Source of the DNA: Elephas maximus indicus | Lineage: Eukaryota; Chordata; Mammalia; Proboscidea; Elephantidae | DNA length: 64,000 nt | Assembly: GCF_024166365.1 (NCBI RefSeq) | Contig: NC_064820.1 | Location: forward strand, 88,860,001 to 88,924,000 | Direction of reading: 5' to 3' | Part shown: positions 1 through 10,790 of the stretch, piece by piece | How positions within the stretch are numbered: the first letter of the stretch is position 1 | How the letters are laid out: each line of letters starts with the position of its first letter | Program-made: the position numbers and the translations under genes | The notes under the pieces: model-generated | Told to the model about the DNA's origin: nothing | Seen by the model: the letters and a program-made list of their open reading frames with translations, nothing else | The model's database searches: none

Positions 1-1130
1 CATCAGCAATGACATCCCTGGTCCCAAGTCCTCTTCTGAAACCAGCCTGAATTTCTCCCAGTTCCCTGTTGATATACTGCTGCAGCTGTTTTTGAATGAT
101 CTTCAGCAGAATTTTGCTTGTGTGTGATATTAATAATATTGTTCTATAATTTCCACATTCAGTCAGATCACCTTTCTTGGGAATAGGCATAAATATGGAT
201 CTCTTCCAATCAGTTGGCCAGGAAGCTGTGTTCCATATTTCTTGGCATAGACTGGTGAGCACCTCCAGTGCTGCATCTGTTTGTTGAAACATCTCAATTG
301 ATATTCCATCAATTCCTGGAGCCTTGTTTTTCACCAATGCCTTCAGAGCAGCTTGGACTTCTTCCTTCAGTACCATCGGTTCCTGATCATATGCCACCTC
401 TTGAAATGGTTGAATGTCAACTAATTTTTTTTTTTTTTGTATAATGACTCTGTGTATTCCTTCCATCTTCTTTTGATGCTTCCTGCATTCTTTAATATTT
501 TCCCCATGGAATCCTTCACTATTGCAACTCGAGGGCTGAATTTTTTCTGCAGTTCTTTCAGCTTGAGAAATGCCCAGTGTGTTCTTCCCTTTTCGTTTTC
601 CATCTCTAGCTCTTGCACATGTCATTATAATACTTTATTTTGTCTTCTTGTGCCACCCTTTGAAATCTTCTGTTCAGTTCTTTTACTTCATCAATTCTTC
701 CTTTTGCTTTAGCTGCTTGACTCTCAAGCGCAAGTTTCAGAGTCTCCTCTGACATCCGTCTTGGTCTTTTCTTTCTTTCCTGTCTTTTCAGTGACCTCTT
801 GCTTTCTTCATGGTTGATGGCCCTGATGTCATTCTACAACTTGTCTGGTCTCCGGTCACTAGTGTTCAATGTGTCAAATCTATTCTTCAGATGATCTCTA
901 AATTCAGATGGGATATACTCAAGGTCATATTTTGGCTCTCATGGTTTTGCTCTGATTTTCTTCAGTTTCAGCTTGAACTTGCATATGAGCAATTGATGGT
1001 CTGTTCCACAGTCAGCCCCTGGCCTTGTTCTGACTGATGATATTGAGCTTTTCCATTGTCTCTTTCCACAGATGTAGTCAATTTGATTTCTGTGTGTTCC
1101 ATCTGGCGAAGTCCATGTGTATAGTAGTCG
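1..1130 (-). mobile_element. RTE (BovB-like) LINE, 3' segment, cut by window edge
   Basis: The minus strand reads as an RTE-type LINE running from the end of the endonuclease region into the reverse transcriptase region. It is collinear with the plus-strand copy at 18118-21003; for example the stretch about a fingerprint of SEQNKARG-like residues near 1010-1050 matches 19150-19180 of that copy. Frames are broken by stops and indels, so it is dead. The 3' end lies outside the window. At about 1130 it meets a piece of RTE 5' end in the opposite orientation. Confidence 0.85.
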
Positions 1131-1335
1131 TTTATGTGTCTGTCAGTTTGTTGTACTGTGGGGGCTTGTGTGTTGCTGTGATGCTGGAAGCTATGCCGCT
1201 GGTATTCAGATAAGAGCAGGGTCACCCATGGAAGGCAGGCTTCAGCTGAGCTTCCAGACTAAGACAGACTAGGAGGAAGGACCCGGCAGTCTACTTCTGA
1301 AAAGCATTAGCCAGTGAAAACCTTATGAATAGCAG
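1131..1335 (+). mobile_element. Inverted RTE 5'-end segment
   Basis: This 200-bp stretch matches the first 200 bp of the RTE at 18126-18325, including the CTGTCAGTTTGTTGTACTG start and the ACCTTATGAATAGCAGC stretch. It is in plus orientation, opposite to the adjoining body. The element's 5' terminus abuts the junction, as expected for twin priming (5' inversion during target-primed reverse transcription). An independent insertion is possible but would need to land exactly at the end of the truncated body. Confidence 0.75.
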
Positions 1336-1445
1336 CGGAACTTGTATTAGGAAAATTAAACACCTTAGTGATATTTAAGGATGTAAAAATTTAGGAAGTT
1401 TCGTGATGTTGCTTTGACACAAATTGAGGGTCTATTCTGTTTAAA

Positions 1446-1656
1446 AGGACTCTTGGTGGTGTGACGGTTAAGCACTCAGCTGATAAACAAAAGGTCAGTG
1501 GTTCAAACCTACCAGACACTCTGTGGGAGAAAGGACATTGTGATCTGCTATTGTAAAGATTACAGCCTAAGAAACCTTATGGGGAAGTTCTACTCTGTCC
1601 TTTATGATTGCTCTGAGTCTAAATCAACTTGATGGTATACAACAACAACAACAACT
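1446..1656 (+). mobile_element. AfroSINE, long form
   Basis: The tRNA-like head carries a B-box-like GGTTCAAACC. The body holds the GTAAAGATTACAGCC block, followed by CTCTGTCC and an ACAACAACA tail. The copy is diverged and therefore fairly old. Confidence 0.85.
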
Positions 1657-2118
1657 CTAAACTCATGACTTTGCCAGAAGAAAAAATACAAGAATATGCT
1701 GAGTGAACTCAATATTCTCTATTTGATTTATATTATGTCACTTTGAACAGTGATAAAGCTTTATTTTCTTTCTGTACATAGAGACGTAAGCTGAGTATTT
1801 TTTTTGGCTGTGTATATGTTTAATTTTTATTTTGTTTCTGGTGTGGGCTAGGGAAGTTGATTAATTAGATTAAGACATAACCATAAAACATGCTCAATAA
1901 AACACATAAAAGTGAGAAAAAAACCAAAAACAAATGTAATGAATAGAAAAGAGCTAAGAAGATGTAAATTTTAATCCAACCATATCAATAATCACTTTAA
2001 ATGTGCATGGTCTAAACACATCAGCTAAAAGACAGAGACTATCAGATTGGCTAAAGAAGTAAGACCCAACCACGAGAAATTCATTCCACAAGAAACCACT
2101 GTAAATATAAAGGCATGT

Positions 2119-2322
2119 TTTGTTGTTGTGTGCCATCAAGTTAATTGTGACTCATAGTGACCCTATATAACAGAGTAGATCTGCCCCATAGAGTTTCCTA
2201 GGCTGCAATCTTTATGGGAGCAGATTGCCAAATCTTTTCTCCCTCAGAGCAGTTGGTGAGTTAGAACCACCAACCTTTCAGTTAGCAGTCGAGCACTTAA
2301 CTATTGCCCCACCAGGGCTAGG
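2119..2322 (-). mobile_element. AfroSINE, long form, nested in old L1
   Basis: On the minus strand this has the head CCCTGGTGGGGCAATAGTT, the GATTGCAGCCTAGGAAAC body and an ACAACAAAACA tail. The flanking old L1 sequence resumes on the far side, so the SINE inserted after the L1. Confidence 0.85.
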
Positions 2323-4187
2323 TTAAAAGTAAAAGGATACAGAAAGTTATACCATGTCAACACTAATTTCAGAAAAAGTAGACTTCAGAGCATAGAATAT
2401 TGTCAGAGATAAAGAGGAATATTAGATAAAGCTAATTGGGTCAATCATGTACGAAGTCTTAACAATCTTAACTATAAAATTAACCAGGATTTTGAGGGCA
2501 CCCAGTACAGAATGCAGACTGTGAAAAATGAATCTAACTGTACTATAAACATATAAAGATAACTTCACTGAAGGGTGCAGGGAAGAAAGAGGTTGATATA
2601 AGTAACTTTGGCAAACATGTTTTGATCAGATATTGTAAGGTCAAAGACAAAAGAATTGTACACACAAAAAAAAACTGTTCTTGGTAAATTTATTTCTCAC
2701 TGGCTACAGGTTTTTTTTTTTACAGGTTAGCAAGTCTTAGTATATGTGTGTATACTACGGTTGAATAAATGCGTAAACACATTGAAATTTTGAGAACGAG
2801 GTTTCTCACTGTCAAAGAATTTACAAATAAATGAGCAAATGCTAGAATGAAAGCTGTGGTTCTGGACTAGCATCAGTGATATCAGCATAAGCTCATGTTT
2901 ATATAAATATACATATATTAATATGTATAAATTATATTATATAAAATATAATTACCTGGAGTTAATTACTTAATACATAATTACATGAATTTAATATAAA
3001 ATATAATTATTTTAATATTTAAAATTATCTTTATAATGTATAATTAAGCATAGAAGTATATACACATATATGGATAGATATATAGATAGGTACAGAAATA
3101 TCAATAAAAATAAAAATACAAATATTTTCTAAATCTTTCTGCTGAGAGGGCCTAGAATTAGTGATACTCCAATAACCACAAGCTCTTTAGTTTGTAAACA
3201 CCATTCTCCAATAAAAAGTACCAGAATCCTAGGAGAAATGGCTGATTCTAGGGTTGGGGCAGGAACAATACAGGATGAACCTGGAGCATCTTGTAATGTC
3301 AGAAAAGAAGTAAATAATAATAAATAGAATGGGGCATGTCAAAAGAACACAAGACATAAACTGAAAGAGCTATCAGTAAGCAAAGCCGTACAATTTGAGA
3401 TAAATAAAGAGCAATAGTATTGGGATTTTAAGCCAAAAGATAAAATAAATATCTATGAGTCTATACAGCTACAAGTAAATATTAAATAAACAAATAAATA
3501 TGTCAGGGAGTTAAGACAAATATTCCTTATGATAGAATTCTGATTAATAAATATAGAAGGAATGAAGGAAAGTGAAAATCACTATTAGAACACCATAGTA
3601 ATAATCGCTATAGGCAAGATACAGTAACAAATGCTAAAAATTAGTAGATGGAACTTTTAAGGAGACAGAGGATGATTACATAGCCTCAAATATCTCCCCC
3701 AAAGCAATTACCAATTACTGTGGTAATAGTGCACGAAATTTCAGGAAGTGGAGTTTAATTTCCCACATCTTATGTATGGGCCAGACATAATGACTTGCTT
3801 ATAATACATAGAATGTGGAATGGGAAAAATAGTAACTTTACAGTGGATGAATGTGGTAGATACTATATTACCACCAGATCACAGAGGTAACATCACCAGT
3901 AGTAAGATATTGGAATCATGTACCCCCTTGGGGCATCAACTTTGTGGGATTTCTTCCCCCAAATCCATAACCTCAGTCTACTTATGAGAAAATAGCAGAC
4001 AAACCCAACTTGGCAGACATTTTACAAAATGTTTGACCACAAAAGTGTCAACGTCATGGAAGATGAGGGAAGACAGAGAAATTGTCACAGACTGAAAAAG
4101 ACTGAGGAGACATGGCAACTAAATACAATGTGGTGTCATGAATTGGACATTAGTGGAATTCCAAATAAAGTTTAGTTAATAGCATTA

Positions 4188-4514
4188 TGTTGTTGTTGCT
4201 GTTAGGTGCTGGTGATTCAGCTCTGACTCATAGCAACCCTATGTATAACAGAACCCAACACTGCCTGGTCCCACACCATCTTCACAATCATTGCTATGTT
4301 TGAGCCCATCATTGCAGCCACTATGTCAATCCATCTCGTTGAGAGTCTTCTTTTTCACTGACCCTCTACTTTACAAGCATGATGTCCTCCTCCAGGGACT
4401 GGTCCCTCCTGATAACATGTCCAAAGTATGTGAGATGAAATCTTGCCATCCTTGTTTCTAAGGAACTTTCTGACTGTACTTCTTCCAACAAATTTGTCTG
4501 TTCTTTTGGCGATA
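4188..4514 (-). mobile_element. RTE (BovB-like) 3' end, nested in old L1
   Basis: 5'-truncated RTE tail. On the minus strand it runs from the GGAAGAAGTACAGTCAG region through GGGACCAGTCCCTGGAGGA to the CCTAACAGCAACAACA terminus, matching 20790-21003 and extending further 5'. It is flanked by short matching ATAGCATT sequences at about 4180 and 4515, and old L1 3'UTR lies on both sides. Confidence 0.85.
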
Positions 4515-4675
4515 GCATTGTACCAATGTTAATTATTTAGTTTTGATAATGATACCATGGTTTTATAAGATGTTAACATTTGGGGAAGCTAGGTGAAGGT
4601 TATATGGAAACTCTGTACTATCTTTGCAACTCTAAAATTATTTCAAAAGAAAAATTAAAAAAGAAAAAAAAAGGA

Positions 4676-5240
4676 TATTGGGTAGTTCATTGAATTGCCG
4701 AGATTACAGGAATATGTCTCAAGGCCCACACAGAGAAAAGCAATGTCCCTAACGATATGGCGGAAGTGGCCTCCTCAGTGTATCACTACCTCTGCTACGT
4801 CAACTGCCAGCACCACTGATACTGGACATATGAGTCGTTTGCCGGGGTTGTGCTTACTGAAGCCCTGGGAAGTCTTCTTGTTGCAAGAGTCATTGACTTC
4901 AGAAAATTCCCAGAGGCTGTTGTTTCTTTGCATTGATAGCCTTCCATTAAAATATGGGGCCTATTTTCTGATTGGTAGAGGCCAGGTCATATGCTCATAC
5001 CTGGCTTTACAAGAAGCTGGACACTGAGTGTCTGGCTTTTTTCTTTTTTGTCTTAGTTTCTTTAATGGAAGGAAGTTCCCAAGTATATAAAGGGAGCTCA
5101 GATACTGGGCAGCCAAGAAGGATGACTAATTTTATGAATATAATGTTGGTACAGTTAGAACATTCAAGTTAATGTAAAAGAAAGTCTGAACAATTTGATT
5201 CAGTATGTCTAATTGTATTAAAAAAAAAAAAAAACCCAAA
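4676..5240. other. Unassigned sequence
   Basis: No repeat recognised. A 110-codon frame at 4695-5027 has no recognisable domain, and its region carries stops in all alternative frames. The far end is a poly(A) run followed by CCCAAACC, where the young L1 fragment begins. Confidence 0.4.
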
Positions 5241-5579
5241 CCTTCTGTTGGCACAGGACAGGAAGCATCCCCGAAGAAAACTCATCAGACATGAAAGGGA
5301 CTGGACAGTGGGTAGGTGAGAGATGCTGATGAAGAGTGAGCTAATTATATCAGGTGGACACTTGAGACTGTGTTGGCATCTCCTGTCTGGAGGGGGATGG
5401 GAGGATAGAGAGAGTTGGAAGCCGGCAAAATTGTCACGAAAGGAGAGACTGGAAGGGCTGACTCATTAGGGGGAGAGCAAGTGGGAGTACGGAGTAAGAT
5501 GTATATAAACTTATATGTGACAGTCTGACTTGATTTGTAAATGTTCACTTGAAGCTCAATAAAAGTTAATATAAAAAAA
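5241..5579 (+). mobile_element. Young L1 3' end, severely 5'-truncated
   Basis: About 335 bp collinear with the reverse complement of 31453-31790, the distal 3'UTR of the full-length L1. It ends with AGCTCAATAAAAGTTAA, which contains the AATAAA signal, then an A-rich tail. The A-rich CCCAAA motif on both sides (about 5228-5240 and 5575-5588) may be the target duplication. Confidence 0.88.
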
Positions 5580-6429
5580 CCCAAAAAACTAGATAAAAAG
5601 CCAAGGTAAAGGCATGACTATTTTAGGATATCTAAGAGATATATTTTGCTTTGACTTTACTCTCTAATGTTTACTCTCTTATAACATCATTTTTTTATTG
5701 CCAGCCTTGCCCTTTCCCTAAACAAAACAAAAACCAGCCACAAACAAGCACACAAAACAGACTGCATTTTTTGTCCAAGTAAAAATATTTGTCCCTGTCA
5801 TTCAAGACAATTTTTATTACAAAGGTTCTTCACAATTTTTAAATCACATTTCTTATTAATTCCTAATAAAATGCTTAAAGAATTTAGTTTATGAATCAAA
5901 TGGTTATTGATTTGTACTCAAGCCTTAAAAATCAGGTGGGCAATTATTCTTTTCCCTTTTTTTTTCTTTCTCTTCTTTCATGAGTCATGAAGGCAATGCA
6001 GACTCACAAGTGTGGCAAGTGGGAGCTATTATCATCATCCCCATAGTGACAAGCTCTCATTTGTCATTACCATGTTACCTTCAGTAACATCCATGGTCTC
6101 TGCTTCTTCACCATTTGTTCTCTTTAGAAATTTATGGACAGTTAACTGGCCTTTGAAATGGAGAGAAATGGAGCTGATAAACTCTGGCCAATAATTACAT
6201 TCTTACCTTCATAAGAGACCCTGGCTGCTACTTTGATAAAGTGTCCAGTGAAAGAGAAAGGGCAAAAATGTCCTTTTCAGCTTAATCATTAACTGTTGCT
6301 AGGGGATTTGTGAAAAAAAAAAAATTAAGAATGTCTTTATGTGAAAATTCATTATAAATTCCCCCACTCAATCAAAATCTTGGCTCATGGTGGAGTTACC
6401 CTTCCTTACGACCATGCTAGGAAAGCTGG
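5580..6429. other. Unassigned AT-rich sequence
   Basis: No coding potential and no repeat I can name. It contains scattered homopolymer runs. The left end may still include the target site of the L1 fragment. Confidence 0.4.
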
Positions 6430-6437
6430 CCTTGAAC

Positions 6438-7134
6438 CAGGGCTTCGAACAAGTTTGAACCAGTTTGGTCATGGCCGATGAAGGGAAACCAAAACAGACC
6501 TGATTTTTGTTTTGTTTTGTTTTAATTTAGGTGATCTAACATCATTTTTTTTTTTTTTAACATCATAACTGGAATGGGAAAATTGAGTTGAAGCCCTGGA
6601 ACGGGAGACCTGGAAGAATTATGGTGAGCCTTTTCAGGAGCCTGATGCTTGAGATTGGATTATTGCCAGGCTTAGGAGAGTGACACACATTCAAAGCAGC
6701 TTAGTTTACAGCCATCTTTGAGCAGGGCACCGCTGTTTCCAGCTGTGCAAAATCCCAGGGACTAGAGATTTGGTTGCTGTGCAACACAAACTCTGCCTTT
6801 GTTTCCTAAGAGGGAGATTACGTTTCTAGCAGGGCTTCAACCGGTAGTTTTTCCCATTCCAGTTATGGTTCCAAACCAACCAAACCCAATTCCGACTCAC
6901 AGCAACGCCATAGGGTTTCTGAGGCTATAAATCTCTACAGAAGCAGACTGTGGAGCGGCTGGTGGTTTCGCATCGCCGACGTTTTGGCTAGCAGTAGATC
7001 ACTTTAACCACCACTCCACAAGGGCTCCTGAGTTAGGGTTCTGGTTCACCTAAATTAAAAAAAAAAATTCTAGTGTGTTCCAGTGTCGATCCCTTGGCCA
7101 TGACTGAACCAGGAGGAACCTGTTCGAAGCCCTA
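6438..7134. mobile_element. hAT-like non-autonomous DNA transposon with long foldback arms
   Basis: The element starts CAGGGCTTCGAAC and ends with its reverse complement (last base changed). It is flanked by a perfect 8-bp direct repeat, CCTTGAAC, at 6430-6437 and 7135-7142. An 8-bp duplication and a CAGGG terminus fit the hAT superfamily. The left arm (6438-6598) is repeated in inverted orientation on the right (6830-7134, interrupted by a SINE). The paired blocks are TCATGGCC, TTTAATTTAGGTGA, and TAACTGGAATGGGAAAA followed by TTGAAGCCCTG. Each arm is itself bounded by CAGGGCTTC-type ends. The central part (6599-6829) has no transposase. I cannot name the family. Confidence 0.8.
6873..7028 (-). 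mobile_element. AfroSINE nested in the hAT-like element
   Basis: Minus-strand copy from GAGCCCTTGTGGAGTGGTGG to a CCAAACC-complement tail. The B-box region is mutated. It sits between the TAACTGGAATGGG and AATTTAGGTGA blocks of the right arm, so it inserted after the transposon did. Confidence 0.85.
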
Positions 7135-7142
7135 CCTTGAAC

Positions 7143-7604
7143 TTCCCATTGTAGTGCAGTTGCCTTAAAAGATATGGCAAATTCTAGGTAGGCCTGGACA
7201 ACAGGAAGCTGAGCCCAGATTAATATTGCCTGATAAAAATGTAATTGAGCTATGGCGGCCAGACAGTATCACCTGGACCCAGGCCCACCTCTAGACTATT
7301 TTTGCCTTGTGACTACTTTAGACCAATTAAAGTTTTGAAGTTTTTTTTCTTCCCTGTGTCTGAAAGTAAAACCAAGAGAGAGTTTTTTTTTTTTTCCTTC
7401 TGACTGAGGGAGAATGGGGAAAACACAGACTCTATACATTGAATTATAACAAAGAAAAGCTTTTCTACTGCCTCCCAAAATCCCTAAAGATGGAGAAAAA
7501 TGAGAGAAGGTCCCTGGACTACAAAAGTTTTAAGTCTTAACACTCCTGGCCAGAAAGTAAGAATGATTCAATTATGATAAAATGCTAAACAATAAAAACA
7601 ATAG
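7143..7604. other. Unassigned sequence
   Basis: No repeat or gene recognised. There are T-runs at 7340 and 7383. Confidence 0.4.
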
Positions 7605-7800
7605 TAATAACTAGCATTGATTGAGCATGTACCATGTGCCAGGTACTGTTTTAAATACTTTCTAGGTATTAACTTGTTTAATCCTCAAAACAACTGTATG
7701 ATGTAGATACTATTTACCTGACTTAGATAAGAAAGGTGGGCACAGTTTAATCAAGTCGCTGAATCACATAGCTATTAAGAGTTCAAGGCAGGATTTCACA
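7605..7800 (-). mobile_element. MIR SINE
   Basis: ACCATGTGCCAGGTACTGTT, then TTAATCCTCAAAACAAC and a decayed GCACAGTTTAATCAAGT, in the order of the MIR reverse complement. Confidence 0.75.
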
Positions 7801-8012
7801 TAGTTTACCCAGACCCCAGCATGTAAGTCTCTGAGGAGTCCCAGGTCCATCTGATTAGCTCAAAGGGAGGGGCAAAAGGTCCATCAGCAGGTTCCAGCAT
7901 GTTTAATGGTAAGTGCACCAACCTGACTGCTTGTTCTACTGTGTCTGAGTGGTTGCTGGTAGCAGTCCTGGCTCCTGAGATCACCCAGGCCTTTGAAGAA
8001 TAGGCCACACAT

Positions 8013-8210
8013 ATTATTATTGGGTGCCGTCCAGTCGGTCCCAACTAATAGCAAACCCGTGTGACAGAGTAGAACTGTCCCATAGAGTTTTCTTGGCTGT
8101 AATCTTCACGGAACTAGATCCACAGGTCTTTCTTCCAAGGAGCCACTGGGTGGGTTCAAACCTTTCAGTTGACAGCCAAGTGATTAACTGTTGATCCAAC
8201 AGGGCTCCCC
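8013..8210 (-). mobile_element. AfroSINE, long form
   Basis: The minus strand runs from GGGAGCCCTGTTGGATCAAC through a TTTGAACCCACC B-box-like site and the body block to the ATAATAATA-type tail. The copy is diverged. Confidence 0.85.
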
Positions 8211-8309
8211 CGTGTGCAAATAATACACTCATTTCTCCAATTCACATCACTAAATACCAAACACAATCCTGTATCTCATTCATAGCGTTTGAACCAATAT
8301 TCAGACTCC

Positions 8310-8610
8310 AGCACTGTTTTAGTCCAGGGAAGTTATGTTAGCTGCTATAAAAATGTCAGTGGCCTAAAAGTTTATTTCTTGCTCTTGCCACTATCTGGTG
8401 CAGGTTGTCAGGGAGGTCCCTACAGCCTGCAGTCATTTGGGGACCTAGTTTGCTTCCCTCTTCAACACAAGGTTGCCTGGTGTCGTCCAAAGAGAGGTTG
8501 CTAGAAACCAGGCACATTGTTTCTTCCCACAGTTCAAATATCAAGAAGGCTAAGAAATACGGTTTAGTGTTGGTCGCAGGCAGAAAAGAAAAATGTGTGT
8601 ATTTGTGGTC
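8310..8610 (+). repeat. Unnamed interspersed repeat, copy 1
   Basis: The region shares ordered blocks with 21308-21645: GGCCTAAAAGTTTATTTCTTGCT versus the equivalent there, then GTGCAGGTTGTCAGG, then a GGGACC step. It is dispersed, decayed and non-coding. I cannot give it a class. Confidence 0.5.
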
Positions 8611-8666
8611 CCTGGTCTTCTCTACTTCAAGAACTCTAACCAAATTTTATATGCTATATTTATGTG

Positions 8667-8876
8667 TTGGATTTCTGGGTGGCACAAATGGTCACACTCA
8701 GCTGCTAACAGAAAGGCTGGTCGTTTTAGTCCACCCAGAGGCTCCTCGAAAGAAAGGTCTGGGGATCTACTTCCAAAAAACTGGCCATTGAAAATCCTAT
8801 GGAGTACAGTTCTACTCTGACAAATGTGGGGTTGCCATGAGATGTAATCAACTTGATGATAACTGGTTATTGGTTA
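8667..8876 (+). mobile_element. AfroSINE, RTE-like body form
   Basis: The head is TCTGGGTGGCACAAATGGTC. The body has GATCTACTTCCAAAAAACTG, resembling the RTE 5' end (CTACTTCTGAAAA, then GCCAGTGAAAACC), followed by GGGTTGCCATGAG. Confidence 0.85.
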
Positions 8877-9362
8877 TATTTGTGTTAAGGTTTACAGACT
8901 TTTACTAATTTAGGAGATAACCTGGGGACCAAAGGGAGAAAGTCTTGTTACAAAGTAGCATGAAAGACTGTGAAATCCACACCTCTCCTCTGGTCAACCC
9001 TCATTGCTCTGTTCTCTTGCTTCTTCCTGTGATCAGCTTATGAAGCTGGCTCTGGCTTTAAACTGGCTTCCTCTTCAGCTCTGGTGTAAATCCCTCAGGC
9101 TTTGTCAATAACATGATCTCACCGTAACCTTCCCTGCTACCAAGGTACTCTTGTTTATATTTGAAAATATATTTCTTTGTCTCCCCACCATTGTCCCAGG
9201 AAAGTGAATTGGTCAAAACTACTCAAATACTTATTGATTTAATTTTATTAGAAATAAAATCATGACTAATTCCTTAGAAGGCAAGTTTTATCAATAACTT
9301 TATAAAATACTGAGACATGAATACATAAGATATTCTGAAATAACAATTTTCAATATCTGTGT
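8877..9362. other. Unassigned sequence
   Basis: No coding frame or repeat recognised. Confidence 0.4.
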
Positions 9363-9525
9363 TGACCCTGGTGTTGTAGCTGTTAAGTGCTACGGCTGCT
9401 AACCAAAAGGTCAGCAGTTCAAATCCACCAGGCACTCTTTGGAAACTCTATGGGGTGGTTCTACTCTGTCCTAAAGGGGTGCTATGAGTCAGAATTGACG
9501 CAACAGCAATCGCTTTGGTTGGATA
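9363..9525 (+). mobile_element. PSINE, short form
   Basis: GACCCTGGTGTTGTAGCTGT head, B-box CAGTTCAAATCCACC, CTCTGTCC, and an end in TTTGGTTGG. Confidence 0.9.
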
Positions 9526-9559
9526 GGTGTTGAGTAATATATGCTATTGCCAGGCCTGA

Positions 9560-9690
9560 CTTCCTAGGTGCCTCTGGCTGAGTTTCTAAAGGTAACGACC
9601 ATGAAAACCCTATGGAACAATTCTATTCTGCAATACATGGGGTTGCCATGAGTCAGAATCAACTTGATGGCAACTAACAACAACACTACA
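9560..9690 (+). mobile_element. AfroSINE 3' portion
   Basis: The 3' half is clear: AAAACCCTATGGAACAATTC, then GGGGTTGCCATGAGTCAGAA, then CTAACAACAACAC. The tRNA-like head is missing or heavily decayed. Confidence 0.75.
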
Positions 9691-9904
9691 ACAATATAGC
9701 CCATATCCAAGCCATCAGGTAAATTCTCTAAAAGTTAAGAAATCATGAGTATGTTAGGAGAGCTAAAGGATTCATAAAAATGGCTTACTACATCAAAGCA
9801 TTTAGCATTTCTTATTGTCAAGTGTTTGCTTTAGGTGAACCACCTGGCTTTGGTGATAAAAGAACAACACAGCTGATAACCAACAATTACAGTTGGGAGT
9901 AAGG

Positions 9905-10190
9905 CTTAGGAGCTTAGGTTTTGGAGACAAACTGCTAGGGTTTTATTATCTGTGAGTCCTTGGGCAAGTCACTTAACCTTCTGTGCCTCAGTCTCCTCAA
10001 CTATAAAATGGAGGTAATAATAGCACCCTTCTCATAGGGTTGGTAAAAGGATGTAATGAATTTAATTAAGATTATGCTACAACTATTACATATTGTGAAA
10101 GCATATAGAGTAGTGTTTTGCACATATGAGCAACCAGTAAATACTAGCTACAATTGTATTATCATTATTTATTATTATTATTACTATTAG
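9905..10190 (+). mobile_element. MIR SINE
   Basis: CTTGGGCAAGTCACTTAACC, then CTATAAAATGGAGGTAATAA, then a TTATTATTATT tail, in MIR sense order. One of the better preserved MIRs here. Confidence 0.85.
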
Positions 10191-10379
10191 TACCCGTTCC
10201 AATCGAGAAATAATTTTTGCATTTTCAGCTGAAAAACACTTATTTTTATTTTGAGATAGTTGAAAAGCACAGGATTGGACTGCGGTCCAGAAAAAAAATG
10301 TTGGAATGAGTATTAGCTGTCAATACATCAAATAGAAAAGGCCTTACACCCTTGTTCCCAACCATCATTTATTCATTCA

Positions 10380-10623
10380 TTAATATATTCAATAAAAGCT
10401 TATTGCATGCTTACACTGTGCCAACATAGTAGCTCCAACACAGTAGCTGTGTTCACTAAAGCAAGTTTTTTTTTTACCTCTCTGAGCCTGATTTTCTTCA
10501 TCTGCAAAATGGAGATAATATTTACTTTCATCAATGTTGTGAAGAAGAAATTAAGTAAGATTAAAAATTTTAAGGCAGTGGTACAGTGCTTAGCCTATAG
10601 TAAGTGCTCAATAAATAAACTAT
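10380..10623 (+). mobile_element. MIR SINE pieces
   Basis: 10470-10623 has CCTCTCTGAGCCTGATTTTC, then CTGCAAAATGGAGATAAT, then GTGCTCAATAAATAAACT, in MIR sense order. The upstream 70 bp (TTATTGCATGCTTACACTGT) looks like a short minus-strand MIR or L2 end. Confidence 0.7.
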
Positions 10624-10790
10624 TCCAAAACCAAACTCATTGCCATTATATCAATTCCAACTCATAGTGACCCTATAGGACAGAGTAGAACTGCCCCATA
10701 GAGTTTCCAAGAAGCACCTGGAGGATTTGAACTGCTGACCTTTTGGTTAGCAGCTGTAGCTCTTAATCACTATGCCACTAGGGTTTCCAA
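10624..10790 (-). mobile_element. PSINE, short form
   Basis: The plus strand shows CCAAAACCAAACTCATTGCC at the tail and GCCACTAGGGTTTCC at the head. B-box complement GGATTTGAACTGC. Confidence 0.9.

Larger units (their letters stand above)
1905..4675 (+). mobile_element. Old L1 (L1M/L1ME-like), ORF2 start remnant plus long 3'UTR
   Basis: 1905-2560 resembles the start of L1 ORF2 (endonuclease region, with TCTAAACACATCAGCTAAAA and a later GACTTCAGAGCA block). 2640-4675 reads like the long non-coding 3' end of mid-age mammalian L1s, ending at CTTTGCAACTCTAAAATTAT and an A-rich tail. It appears to be one deeply decayed element with an internal deletion. It is interrupted by a SINE (2119-2322) and an RTE 3' end (4188-4514). 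Family assignment is from memory. Confidence 0.75.

Noticed and set aside
4695..5027. 110-codon plus-strand frame as a gene
   Set aside because: No recognisable domain, no exon signals, and the region between an old L1 end and an L1 3' fragment looks non-coding.
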